The notes: generated by a model not told the origin, from the letters alone. Counted from the stretch's first letter, positions 1-7,017 are shown. The stretch: DNA of 9,647 nucleotides from an uncultured Rhodospirillaceae bacterium (GCA_913041095.1 CAJWIB010000075.1:1-9647); one strand, 5' to 3'. Translations and numbers: made by a program.

Positions 1-353
1 GGTATGGGTATTTGATCACATCCAAATTACGATAACGTCTTTTTCTTCTTCTTCATTTGTTGGGTAACTTTTTCGAATTAGCACGATTTTACTTTCCCCG
101 GGATCCTTTAGCTTCCCCTCCAAACAATGATATCTATCTTCTGAAAAAGAAAGATTTAGTTCAGCTTCAAAATAAATACAATTCTTAGATCGGGATCAAC
201 GTAGTACGTCCACGTCATCAACAACTTTCCTCTCTGGCCCCATTATCTAAATATACTTATTTTATTTATGATTATATTTGTGCTCAGTATTCAATCAATT
301 CAATAAAATTCACTTTGATCTTTATGCTAGAAAAGTAAAAAAAGTTAAGCTGT
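1..353. other. AT-rich stretch without recognisable gene
   Basis: No open frame of useful length or recognisable protein similarity is visible on either strand. The stretch is clearly richer in A and T than the genes to its right. It has a short CTT-repeat pyrimidine tract around 40-56 and many short A and T runs near 240-345. SmaI-type and BamHI-type hexamers overlap at 97-106. It could be an intergenic region downstream of the carboxypeptidase, decayed sequence, or foreign or chimeric DNA at the contig end. I cannot tell which. Confidence 0.5.
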
Positions 354-358
354 TTAAC
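337..358 (-). terminator. Weak candidate intrinsic terminator of the carboxypeptidase gene
   Basis: Read on the minus strand, a 5-bp stem (GTTAA at 358-354 pairing with TTAAC at 348-344, loop of 5) is followed directly by seven T residues (343-337). It overlaps the stop codon of the carboxypeptidase gene. The position and T-run fit a rho-independent terminator. The stem is short and mostly A:T, so it may be too weak to act alone. Confidence 0.3.
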
Positions 359-1523
359 GTGAAGCAACTTCGACGGTGGCTGGTAAGTTGAGTTCCAAAC
401 ACGGTTTGCGGCGTTTTTTCAACAGCCGGCAGGTGCGATAGACATTGCGGCGGTTGAGGTCGAGAATACGCGCCCGGTATAGAATGCGGTTGCGGGATTT
501 GCGCAATGTCATGACTTTGACTTGACCGCCATTGAGCACACTGGCGTATTTATTCAAGACATCAAGTGCAATATTGTAAGCGAGCTTACTGGTGTAAAAA
601 GCGCCAACCTGAATGCCCCAGATACGGTCTTTACTATTTGCCACGGGTTTGGCTTGGCGTTTGGGCGTTCGATAGGCGCCTTGTCTGCGTTTGGCCTTGG
701 CTATCAATACTGGCGGCTCAGTTTGATTGAATGCCTTGGTCAGCAGTGTTTTCATATGCCGGTTTCGGGAGCGCGAAGTATTGCCACCGAACACCACACC
801 AATCAGCCGTTGGTTGTCGCGCTTGGCGGTCGTTATCAGATTGTAGCCCGAGGCGCGGATATAGCCGGTCTTCATACCTTCTGCTCCGGGATAAGATTTC
901 AGCATTTTGTTATGGGAGCGATAGGTGCGGCCTTGGAAGGTGAAAATCTGGCGTTTGAATAAATGATAATATTGCGGAAAGTGGTTAATGATGGCCCGGG
1001 TCAGTGTCGCCATATCTTTGGCGGTCGACATTTGACCACGGTGCGGCAAGCCCGACGCATTGCGGAACGTCGTCCGCGACATCCCCAGTTTACGTGCTTT
1101 GTCGGTCATTAGGAGAGCAAAGCGCCGTTCCGTGCCGCCAATAGTTTCGGCAACGACTGAGGCCACGTCGTTGGCTGATTTTACGATCAACGCCATTACT
1201 GCGTCTTTGACCTGGATTGATTGCCCGCGTTTCAGACCGAGACGGGAGGCCGGGCGGTTTGCTGCTCTCCTGGAAACAGACAGGCGTGTCGAAAAGGTGA
1301 ACTGCTTTTTCTCGATCGCTTCAAACAGCAAATAGAGGGTCATGAGCTTGGTCAGCGAAGCCGGATAGTTCCGCGTGTCCGCATTGGTTGCATGATAAAT
1401 TTTGCCAGTTTTTGCATCGATGACAAAAGAGGCGTATTTAGCCGTCGCGGGATTGCTGGCAAAGATCAATGCAGCCAACAGAAAACCGGCAATGAACAAT
1501 ATCGTTCTGCTGCCTTTTGTCAT
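354..1523 (-). CDS. D-alanyl-D-alanine carboxypeptidase with C-terminal SPOR domain
   Basis: This is a low-molecular-mass penicillin-binding protein (peptidase S11, DacA/DacC/DacF type) that removes the terminal D-Ala from peptidoglycan stem peptides in the periplasm. From the chosen start it has 389 residues. A signal peptide covers about residues 1-28 (hydrophobic core ILFIAGFLLAALIFA, cut near ATA-KY). All three active-site motifs are present: S56-L-T-K59 (nucleophile serine), S116-A-N118 and K218-T-G220. A basic linker (about 275-300) leads to a SPOR-like domain (about 300-380, beginning WGIQVGAFYTS), which in this family binds denuded glycan at division sites. ATG 1523 is chosen because it directly precedes the signal peptide and has GGAA seven bases upstream. 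The frame stays open to 1730, but those 69 extra residues look unlike a leader. The stop TAA is at 356-354. The family call is firm; which dac paralogue it is remains open. Confidence 0.93.
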   Translation of the reverse strand: MTKGSRTILFIAGFLLAALIFASNPATAKYASFVIDAKTGKIYHATNADTRNYPASLTKLMTLYLLFEAIEKKQFTFSTRLSVSRRAANRPASRLGLKRGQSIQVKDAVMALIVKSANDVASVVAETIGGTERRFALLMTDKARKLGMSRTTFRNASGLPHRGQMSTAKDMATLTRAIINHFPQYYHLFKRQIFTFQGRTYRSHNKMLKSYPGAEGMKTGYIRASGYNLITTAKRDNQRLIGVVFGGNTSRSRNRHMKTLLTKAFNQTEPPVLIAKAKRRQGAYRTPKRQAKPVANSKDRIWGIQVGAFYTSKLAYNIALDVLNKYASVLNGGQVKVMTLRKSRNRILYRARILDLNRRNVYRTCRLLKKRRKPCLELNLPATVEVASR

Positions 1524-1717
1524 GCGGCAGTTCCGATCAATTTTTGGCGATAGATGGAGAATAATCCGAGTTGTTGCATTTGCTTCCAGTAACCTGTCCC
1601 AAGTCGAGCAATTATCCGCTTTGAAGCCGGAGTGTAGGGAGCTTCCCAGTTTGAGTCCAATAATTTGGGCATTTTTCCAGTGTAAACTATGTTTAACGCT
1701 GACGAGTTTGGATTCAT
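1520..1717 (-). CDS. Possible small upstream ORF overlapping the carboxypeptidase start
   Basis: A 65-codon frame begins at ATG 1717 and ends in a TGA that shares bases with the ATG of the carboxypeptidase gene (ATGA, 1523-1520), an arrangement typical of translationally coupled genes. The predicted peptide begins MNPNSSALNIVYTGK and is moderately basic, with no signal peptide, membrane segment or domain I recognise. No good Shine-Dalgarno sequence precedes its start. The same bases are also open in the carboxypeptidase frame, so this may simply be a leader region with few stops. Treat as a candidate only. Confidence 0.22.
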   Translation of the reverse strand: MNPNSSALNIVYTGKMPKLLDSNWEAPYTPASKRIIARLGTGYWKQMQQLGLFSIYRQKLIGTAA

Positions 1718-1750
1718 AAGCTAAAATCAAGGTGTTAGGTAAAAAATGTG

Positions 1751-1756
1751 TATACT
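1751..1756 (+). promoter_or_regulatory. Possible -10 element for the lipoprotein gene
   Basis: TATACT, a 5 of 6 match to the sigma-70 -10 consensus, lies 41 bases before the lipoprotein ATG. It is preceded by TGTG, close to an extended -10. I see no convincing -35 at the right distance, so the call is tentative. Confidence 0.3.
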
Positions 1757-1796
1757 GTGTTTAAGCAGTCGCAATGAATAAATGATTAACGGATAA

Positions 1797-2525
1797 ATGA
1801 TGAGATCCAAGTGTTTTCTTTCTATCTGTAGGTTCGCCTCAATCATGGGGGCGATTCTTATTTTGTTATCGGCCTGCGCCTATAAAGGCGGCAGCGATCA
1901 TCCGGTGATTAGAAAATTCACCTGGTTCAGCTATGTGGCTGGCGATGATATCAGGCAAGCTTGCTCGCATACGAGTGGAGAGCGCTACCGGTTTGTCTAT
2001 AACGCCGTCTACAACGAACAAGTTCGCACCTATGATATTACGCCGGCAGATGATGGGCGATACCAGGTCAAAATCCATGTTACCAGTGAAGTTGAACTGA
2101 CCTGGCTGGATCTTGATCTTAACAATCCAGACTTATTAAAACCGTGGCGGCCGAAAATTTCCGTTACCAATATTGGTGCTGCAGATATGAAGATTCTCAA
2201 AAGAACGCTGCAAAACGCACGGTTTTTTGAATCTCGACCACCGGCTGGAAATATATCCTCTATCAGCTTTTATTGGGTGATTTCAGCCTGTGTTGACGGG
2301 ATATTTAGCCAAAATGGTTACGTCTGGCCGGCTGAAAACTTCGAAAAAGCACAATTTGGAAAACTGTTAAGTGCCTGGGATTTCACGGATATTCCGGTTA
2401 ACTCGCCGCGTAAAATGACAAAATTCAGTATTTATGGTACAAATGATGAAACCCAATACCGAAATCTGTTTAATCTTCAGTTTGGCAGTGACGGCTTTAT
2501 CCGCCATTATATATTCATAGACTAA
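1797..2525 (+). CDS. Putative lipoprotein of unknown function
   Basis: I do not recognise this 242-residue protein. It begins with a lipoprotein signal peptide: a positively charged start, a hydrophobic stretch at about residues 14-24 and the lipobox L24-S-A-C27. The mature protein should therefore be lipid-anchored at C27, in the inner or outer membrane facing the periplasm. The mature part is soluble, with no further membrane segment. Besides C27 it has two cysteines, C56 (in RQACSH) and C165 (in ISACVD), which could form a disulfide. It is rich in aromatic residues (WFSY, RYRFVYNAVYN, SFYWV). ATG 1797 is immediately followed by a second ATG (1800), and the upstream ACGGA is a weak ribosome site. 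The gene diverges from the carboxypeptidase gene and precedes clpS on the same strand, separated by 185 bases and a palindrome, so it is probably a separate transcript. Confidence 0.8.
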   Translation: MMRSKCFLSICRFASIMGAILILLSACAYKGGSDHPVIRKFTWFSYVAGDDIRQACSHTSGERYRFVYNAVYNEQVRTYDITPADDGRYQVKIHVTSEVELTWLDLDLNNPDLLKPWRPKISVTNIGAADMKILKRTLQNARFFESRPPAGNISSISFYWVISACVDGIFSQNGYVWPAENFEKAQFGKLLSAWDFTDIPVNSPRKMTKFSIYGTNDETQYRNLFNLQFGSDGFIRHYIFID

Positions 2526-2557
2526 AATTTATGAGGAGTTTTGTCTAATTTCTGGTA

Positions 2558-2598
2558 TTTTTTAATCATTATAAGCTTTTATTTATAATGAGTAAAAA
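2558..2598. repeat. Long AT-rich imperfect palindrome
   Basis: An uninterrupted 9-bp stem (2566-2574 pairing with 2583-2591, loop of 8) is extended outward across one A/G mismatch by six or more A:T pairs (2559-2564 with 2593-2598). This gives arms of about 16 bases with a single mismatch. The left arm starts with a T-run and the right arm ends with an A-run, so neither strand has a U-tract after the hairpin as a classical terminator would. It lies 33 bases past the lipoprotein stop and about 110 bases before clpS. It could act as a weak terminator, transcript-end stabiliser or protein-binding site. Confidence 0.6.
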
Positions 2599-2710
2599 GT
2601 GCCAATATAATTGAAAGGACGTAATAAAAGGAGCCGATTGCAATTTACGTAATTTCTGCCAAATAAAGCTGAGCGGAGCCTAATCAACTGTTAAGTATTT
2701 TAGTACGATA

Positions 2711-3067
2711 ATGAAACGAAACGACGACGATAAAAACGGAAATGGCGGACAAGACGGTAACGGCGGAGACGATTTTGAGCATGGCGTTGCCGTAAAAAAT
2801 CGCGCAAAAACGAAAAAGCCTTCGATGTATAAAGTTCTCATGCTGAACGATGATTATACGCCGATGGAATTCGTTATTCATGTGCTTGAGCAGTACTTTT
2901 CGAAGAACCATAAGGAGGCGACGCGAATTATGCTCCATGTCCATCAAAAAGGCGTCGGCGTATGTGGAATTTTTACCTATGAGGTCGCGGAAACGAAAGT
3001 AAATCAAACCATGGATTTGGCACAACAGCACCAACATCCGCTACAATGCACAATAGAAAAGGATTAG
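2711..3067 (+). CDS. clpS: ATP-dependent Clp protease adaptor ClpS
   Basis: ClpS binds proteins with bulky hydrophobic N-terminal residues (N-degrons) and delivers them to the ClpA unfoldase in the cytoplasm. The 118-residue product has the full ClpS fold from about residue 37, starting KPSMYKVLMLNDDYTPMEFV. Visible specificity-pocket residues, by comparison with E. coli ClpS (N34, D35, D36, M40, M62, H66), are N46, D47, D48, M52, M74 and H78. The family signature CGIFTYEVAETK and the C-terminal HPLQCTIEKD are intact. Residues 1-25 are a low-complexity Asp/Asn/Gly-rich tail, in line with the disordered N-terminal extension that ClpS inserts into ClpA. The start ATG 2711 has no strong Shine-Dalgarno site. 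The gene ends 29 bases before clpA and is almost certainly cotranscribed with it. Confidence 0.97.
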   Translation: MKRNDDDKNGNGGQDGNGGDDFEHGVAVKNRAKTKKPSMYKVLMLNDDYTPMEFVIHVLEQYFSKNHKEATRIMLHVHQKGVGVCGIFTYEVAETKVNQTMDLAQQHQHPLQCTIEKD

Positions 3068-3096
3068 TTTGGACTAACAAACTATGCTGAAAAAAT

Positions 3097-5445
3097 ATGC
3101 TGTCTCGTAATTTAGAACAAAGTCTACATCGCGCCCTTGCTTTGGCGACAGAGCGCAATCACGAATATGCCACGCTTGAACATTTATTGCTCGCTCTCAC
3201 CGACGATCAGGATGGCATATCTGTCTTACGCGCTTGTGGTGTCGAAGTTGAAAAACTGCGTTTGGATTTAACGAGTTTTATTGACGATGATCTGGGTGAT
3301 CTGGTGACAGTAAAATTGTCGGAGCCCAAACCAACCGCCGGCTTTCAGCGGGTGGTTCAGCGCGCTGCCATTCATGTACAATCATCGGGCCGTGAAGAAG
3401 TCACCGGTGCTAATGTTCTGGTAGCTATTTTCTCCGAACGTGAAGCTCATGCGGTCTACTTCCTGCAAATGCATGATATGACGCGCCTTGATGCGGTGAA
3501 TTATATCTCGCACGGTATTGCCAAAGTGCCGGGCTATTCTGATACCCGGGAAGAGCACGGCGCCGATAGTAAAATGACGGAAGAAAAAGATATCAAGCGG
3601 GGCTCTGAGGCGCTCGATACTTATTGCGTTAATCTCAATCAAAAAGCGGCTGATGGTAAAATCGATCCTCTAATTGGCCGTGAGTTGGAAATTGAACGCA
3701 CCATTCAGGTGCTCTGCCGGCGAACCAAAAATAACCCGTTATATGTCGGTGAATCGGGCGTTGGTAAAACCGCCATCTCCGAAGGACTGGCGCGCCGTAT
3801 CGTTAATGAAGAAGTACCGGAAGTGCTGATCAACAATGTTATTTATTCGCTTGATATGGGCACGCTCTTGGCGGGCACGCGCTACCGCGGTGATTTCGAA
3901 GAGCGGATTAAAGCCGTGCTTACAGAACTCGAGGATATGCCGAACTCGATCTTGTTCATTGATGAGATTCATACGGTGATTGGGGCGGGTGCTACCAGTG
4001 GCGGCTCTATGGATGCTTCCAATTTGCTCAAACCAAGCCTGCAAAGTGGTACACTCCGCTGCATTGGTTCAACCACGTATAAAGAATATCGCGGCCATTT
4101 CGAAAAAGACCGCGCACTGGCACGCCGTTTTCAGAAAATCGATGTCTATGAGCCATCGATAGAGGATACGATTAAGATTCTCCATGGTCTCAAGCCGTAT
4201 TATGAAGAGCATCACCGGGTACGTTATACCGCCGAAGCGCTACGCCAAGCCGTAAAGCTGTCTGCCCGTTATATTCATGACCGCAAACTGCCTGATAAGG
4301 CAATTGATGTCATTGATGAAGTTGGCGCCTCACGTATGTTGCTGCCAGAAAGCAAACGTAAGAAAACTATCTCGGTCAAAGATGTCGAATCTGTCATCGC
4401 CAAGATGGCCCGCATCCCGCCAAAATCCGTGTCACGGGATGATAAGAAGGTGCTCGCCAATCTCGAACGCGATCTCAAGACCATGGTGTTTGGTCAGGAT
4501 AATGCGATTGAGGCTTTGTCGGGCGCTATCAAGCTCGCCCGGGCGGGTTTGCGCGAACCAGAAAAGCCGATCGGCAACTATTTGTTCTCTGGTCCAACCG
4601 GTGTAGGTAAAACCGAAGTTGCCCGCCAGCTTGCGCGCTCGATGGGGATTGAGCTGGTGCGCTTTGATATGTCCGAATATATGGAGCGTCACACGGTCTC
4701 ACGTTTGATTGGTGCGCCGCCTGGATATGTTGGCTTCGATCAAGGTGGACTGCTTACCGATGCCATTGATCAGCAGCCGCACGCCGTCTTGCTGCTGGAT
4801 GAGATCGAGAAAGCCCATCCTGATTTGTTCAACATTCTGTTGCAGATTATGGATTACGGTAAGCTCACCGATAACAACGGTAAAAGCGTCGACTTCCGTA
4901 ATGTTGTTCTAATTATGACGACGAATGCCGGGGCAACTGAAATGGCTAAAATCGCTATAGGTTTTGAGCGGGATGACCGGGTCGGCGACGATGAGGAAGC
5001 GATTGAGAAAATGTTCTCGCCGGAGTTCCGCAATCGTCTTGATGCGACAGTGTCCTTTGCCAATCTATCGCCGGAAATTATGGGTAAGGTTGTCGATAAA
5101 TTTGTCATGGAGTTGGAAGCGCAGTTGAGCGACCGCAATGTCACCATCACCTTGACCGACGAGTCCCGTGAATGGCTGGCCAAAAAAGGCTATGACAAGC
5201 GCTTTGGCGCCCGGCCGTTGGCGCGAGTTATCCAGGAGCACATCAAGAAAGAACTATCTGAACAACTGCTGTTTGGCGAATTGATCAAAGGCGGCACCGT
5301 TCAGGTGCTGGTTAAAGATAACAAGCTCGATTTCGAATATCCTAAACTCGCTTTACCGAAAAGCGACGATAAAAAGGGTGAAGGGAAGGGGCCTGGAAAA
5401 GGTGACGGTGGCGCCGTCGGTAAAAAACAAGAGCTGGTTGAGTAG
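3097..5445 (+). CDS. clpA: ATP-dependent Clp protease ATP-binding subunit ClpA
   Basis: ClpA is a hexameric AAA+ unfoldase that threads substrates, including those brought by ClpS, into the ClpP peptidase. The 782-residue product has normal family length and order. The N-domain (about 1-145) contains HEYATLEHLLLAL. D1 has Walker A GESGVGKT (218-225), pore loop GTRYRG (260-265) and Walker B LFIDE (D289, E290). D2 has Walker A GPTGVGKT (499-506), pore loop GAPPGYVG (539-546), Walker B D568-E569 and sensor-2 GARPLARV (704-711). The ClpP-docking tripeptide I621-G-F623 is present, which marks ClpA rather than the ClpP-independent ClpB. The last 30 or so residues are a charged, Gly/Lys-rich tail. 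ATG 3097 gives the usual MLSRNLEQSLHRAL start but lacks a clear ribosome site. Coupling to clpS translation is possible. No frameshift or missing catalytic residue was seen. Confidence 0.98.
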   Translation: MLSRNLEQSLHRALALATERNHEYATLEHLLLALTDDQDGISVLRACGVEVEKLRLDLTSFIDDDLGDLVTVKLSEPKPTAGFQRVVQRAAIHVQSSGREEVTGANVLVAIFSEREAHAVYFLQMHDMTRLDAVNYISHGIAKVPGYSDTREEHGADSKMTEEKDIKRGSEALDTYCVNLNQKAADGKIDPLIGRELEIERTIQVLCRRTKNNPLYVGESGVGKTAISEGLARRIVNEEVPEVLINNVIYSLDMGTLLAGTRYRGDFEERIKAVLTELEDMPNSILFIDEIHTVIGAGATSGGSMDASNLLKPSLQSGTLRCIGSTTYKEYRGHFEKDRALARRFQKIDVYEPSIEDTIKILHGLKPYYEEHHRVRYTAEALRQAVKLSARYIHDRKLPDKAIDVIDEVGASRMLLPESKRKKTISVKDVESVIAKMARIPPKSVSRDDKKVLANLERDLKTMVFGQDNAIEALSGAIKLARAGLREPEKPIGNYLFSGPTGVGKTEVARQLARSMGIELVRFDMSEYMERHTVSRLIGAPPGYVGFDQGGLLTDAIDQQPHAVLLLDEIEKAHPDLFNILLQIMDYGKLTDNNGKSVDFRNVVLIMTTNAGATEMAKIAIGFERDDRVGDDEEAIEKMFSPEFRNRLDATVSFANLSPEIMGKVVDKFVMELEAQLSDRNVTITLTDESREWLAKKGYDKRFGARPLARVIQEHIKKELSEQLLFGELIKGGTVQVLVKDNKLDFEYPKLALPKSDDKKGEGKGPGKGDGGAVGKKQELVE

Positions 5446-5454
5446 ACTTTCGAC

Positions 5455-5495
5455 TTTCGGTGACAGTTTACGTTTAAGTGTAACTGTCACCGAAA
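5455..5495. terminator. Perfect inverted repeat after clpA, probable transcript-end hairpin
   Basis: A 14-base arm TTTCGGTGACAGTT (5455-5468) is matched perfectly by AACTGTCACCGAAA (5482-5495), with a 13-base spacer; a bulged T would allow two more pairs. It starts nine bases past the clpA stop. On the other side the cyclase remnant ends at 5505, so the hairpin lies exactly between two convergent genes, as bidirectional terminators do. Neither strand has a real T-run behind the stem, so a classical intrinsic terminator is not certain. It could also be a repetitive extragenic palindrome. Confidence 0.6.
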
Positions 5496-5504
5496 TTGAA
5501 ATTC

Positions 5505-6262
5505 CTAGTCACCGGGCAGTGCAAATAGCTCGTGCTCTCCTTCGAGGCCCTTTACTGCGTGTTGACCGACTTCAATTTACCAGGGAAGGTATCGGCGAAG
5601 GTCGAGGAGATCAGCACCGGCTCCTGCAATTCTTTTGTCATACTTTCGATAAGTGCCGCCTTATTGGCTGCCGAGCCGATGACGGTAAATTCTCGCCGCT
5701 CATGGATGCCGATGTTTCCATAAATGACATCACCCAAATGCAGCTGATACCATATTTTAGCGGTGGCAGATCACCATGCTCGATGTCTACTGCTTCTATG
5801 CGTTCGAAAATAATCTCTGTCGCTTTAATGGCCCGCCGGTAGGCTTCCAGAGCTCTAGTTGCGTTTCCCATGATTTGGATGTTTCGCCGGCAATCGGAAA
5901 AATCGCCAGGACGGCGTCACCAATAAAGCGAAGAACTTCGTTACCGTTTTTGATGATCGCCCGACCATACAATGGAAGAAGCGGTTCAGGTGAACTAAAT
6001 AGATTTCCTGTTTCATACTTTCCGAAAGGGCGGTTGAGTCTCAAAAATCGTAGAACCGAATGATGGCGTGAATAAGTTTGCCATCACTGTTGCTTGATCT
6101 AGCCTTCAAGCACCCGCTTACCAGTTCGCCGGCCAAGAAAAGTTTCCAACAGCGTAACCGACGTTTTTTTTGGTCGTGGACTTCAAACAACCGGCCCGGC
6201 ATCGGTAGAATTTCATAAATTTGACCAAGGTGAGATGTCGAAAATCCGCCATCATTAAACAA
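5505..6262 (-). pseudogene. Decayed class III adenylate/guanylate cyclase
   Basis: Reading the minus strand and switching frame restores a class III nucleotide cyclase domain with its preceding segment. Pieces in order: FNDGGFSTSHLGQIYEILP, then TLLETFLGRRTGKRVLEG, DGKLIHAIIRFYDF, DSTALSESMKQE, NGNEVLRFIGDAVLAIFPI, NATRALEAYRRAIKATEII, GDLPPLKYGI, LHLGDVIYGNIG, FTVIGSAANKAALIE and finally GLEGEHELFALPGD with TAG at 5507-5505. The last piece is the normal family ending. Damage: frameshifts near 6164-6171 (an 8-base homopolymer), 6080-6098, 5950-5970, 5865-5885, 5740-5748 and 5560-5568; TAG at 6101-6099 and TGA at 6043-6041, each where the family has coding residues. Both metal-binding aspartates are still readable (in FYDF and FIGDAV). 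The arginine expected in N-x-x-x-R is leucine (ANKAALIE). The N-terminal sensory part is missing. It converges on clpA. Confidence 0.88.
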
Positions 6263-6422
6263 CCAACGCGTTGGTTGAATCAGCCAGCCAAGTGCCGTTA
6301 AATTCTACCCGAACCCGTTCAGAAACCGGCTCAAATCTTTTTTCATAGACTTCTTCATCATTGGATTCAGCAGCAACAGAATGGTCATCCGCCCTAGCAA
6401 TTCTCCCGATACGTTTATTGGT
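6255..6422 (-). pseudogene. Fragment of a DUF427-type protein
   Basis: An open stretch of 55 codons between stops, with no ATG, reads ...EEVYEKRFEPVSERVRV then EFNGTWLADSTNALVV and stops at TAA 6257-6255. The pattern 'RVRVEFNGxxxADSxxAL' matches, from memory, the start of a DUF427 domain, a small beta-rich domain of unknown function. The expected continuation (a YYFP-type motif and the rest of the domain) is absent. The sequence runs directly into the cyclase remnant, which begins in another frame at about 6262. I read this as a truncated gene whose 3' part and the 5' part of the cyclase were lost together. The family assignment rests on about 30 residues. Confidence 0.55.
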
Positions 6423-6534
6423 TTATTTTTTTCCCAATTATTTTATGGTTTACGATTATCACATCTGGTTTGCGCTGTTATTCAAATAGTTTTAATTTGC
6501 AGGAAAAGTGATCCCAAATACAGTGATTTAGACT

Positions 6535-7011
6535 CTAGACAGGTCTTATCAGATCACCCTTACTGACCGTGCCGTCGGTTAAAATGCGGCAGTTAAGGCC
6601 ACTGCGATTGATCAGTGCCTTAAACAGGCTCTCAATTTCCAGCAGATCTTCGAGATACTTGCAGGGGACACATAACCGCATACCTTCGAGCACAACGTCG
6701 GGACCAACTTTGAATAGCCGGCCAACCAGATGATTGAGCGGAACACCCTCAGTGATGGCGTTGCGCCGGGTTTGCTCCGGCTTTAATTCTATATTCCAAT
6801 CCCGGGCCAAGGCCTCCAAAGTTTCATTCTCGAACAACGTGAATTGCCGGTCTTCTTCCGGCTGCTCTGAATAGGTGCCTGCTCCCAGCGTATAGCGGTC
6901 GCCTTCAATGCCCACGCTGGCCTTGCAAACCAGTTGATCCGGACTATTGAGCGGTTGCTCTTTTCTCGAACAGCTGTGCAAAGATAAAATGCTGCCTTCC
7001 CACATCGTCAT
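6535..7011 (-). CDS. MOSC domain-containing protein
   Basis: The 158-residue protein is a compact single-domain MOSC protein, a family related to the molybdenum cofactor sulfurase C-terminus and to YiiM, thought to carry a persulfide on a conserved cysteine. Seen here: the typical MWEGSI start, GIEGDRYTLGAGTYS (about 34-48), RQFTLFENETLEAL, the signature QTRRNAITEGVPLNHLVG (80-97) and R112-L-C-V-P-C117, where C117 is the likely reactive cysteine and C114 a second one. The segment LNCRILTDGTVSKGDLI (139-155) closes the fold. ATG 7011 is taken as the start. ATG 7005, two codons later, is an equally likely choice given the family start at MWEG. It is the last gene of a three-gene operon, six bases after the PPOX gene. 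The actual substrate is unknown. Molybdenum-linked or sulfur-carrier chemistry is a family inference. Confidence 0.9.
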   Translation of the reverse strand: MTMWEGSILSLHSCSRKEQPLNSPDQLVCKASVGIEGDRYTLGAGTYSEQPEEDRQFTLFENETLEALARDWNIELKPEQTRRNAITEGVPLNHLVGRLFKVGPDVVLEGMRLCVPCKYLEDLLEIESLFKALINRSGLNCRILTDGTVSKGDLIRPV

Positions 7012-7017
7012 ATCAAC

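Noticed and set aside
522..1719. Plus-strand open frames of 60-146 codons opposite the carboxypeptidase gene
   Set aside because: They are antisense shadows with no recognisable domain or ribosome site.
1524..1730. N-terminal extension of the carboxypeptidase frame by 69 residues
   Set aside because: The signal peptide starts right after ATG 1523, which has its own GGAA site; an extension would bury the signal peptide.
2627..2652. AAAGGAG followed by TTG and a four-codon frame upstream of clpS
   Set aside because: The frame ends almost at once; too short to support a leader peptide.
3084..3110. Eight-codon ORF (MLKKYAVS) overlapping the clpA start
   Set aside because: It has no ribosome site, and short ATG-to-stop runs are common by chance; noted only because clpA itself lacks a clear Shine-Dalgarno.
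3382..5183. Several open frames on both strands within clpA
   Set aside because: They lie inside a well-conserved AAA+ gene with all motifs intact and show no family features.
5378..5842. Plus-strand frame of 154 codons after clpA
   Set aside because: It begins inside clpA, runs through the palindrome and antisense to the cyclase remnant, and has no recognisable domain.
6531..6540. GACTCTAGAC resembling a cloning polylinker segment
   Set aside because: A ten-base match in otherwise continuous sequence next to a normal stop codon; chance is the simpler explanation.
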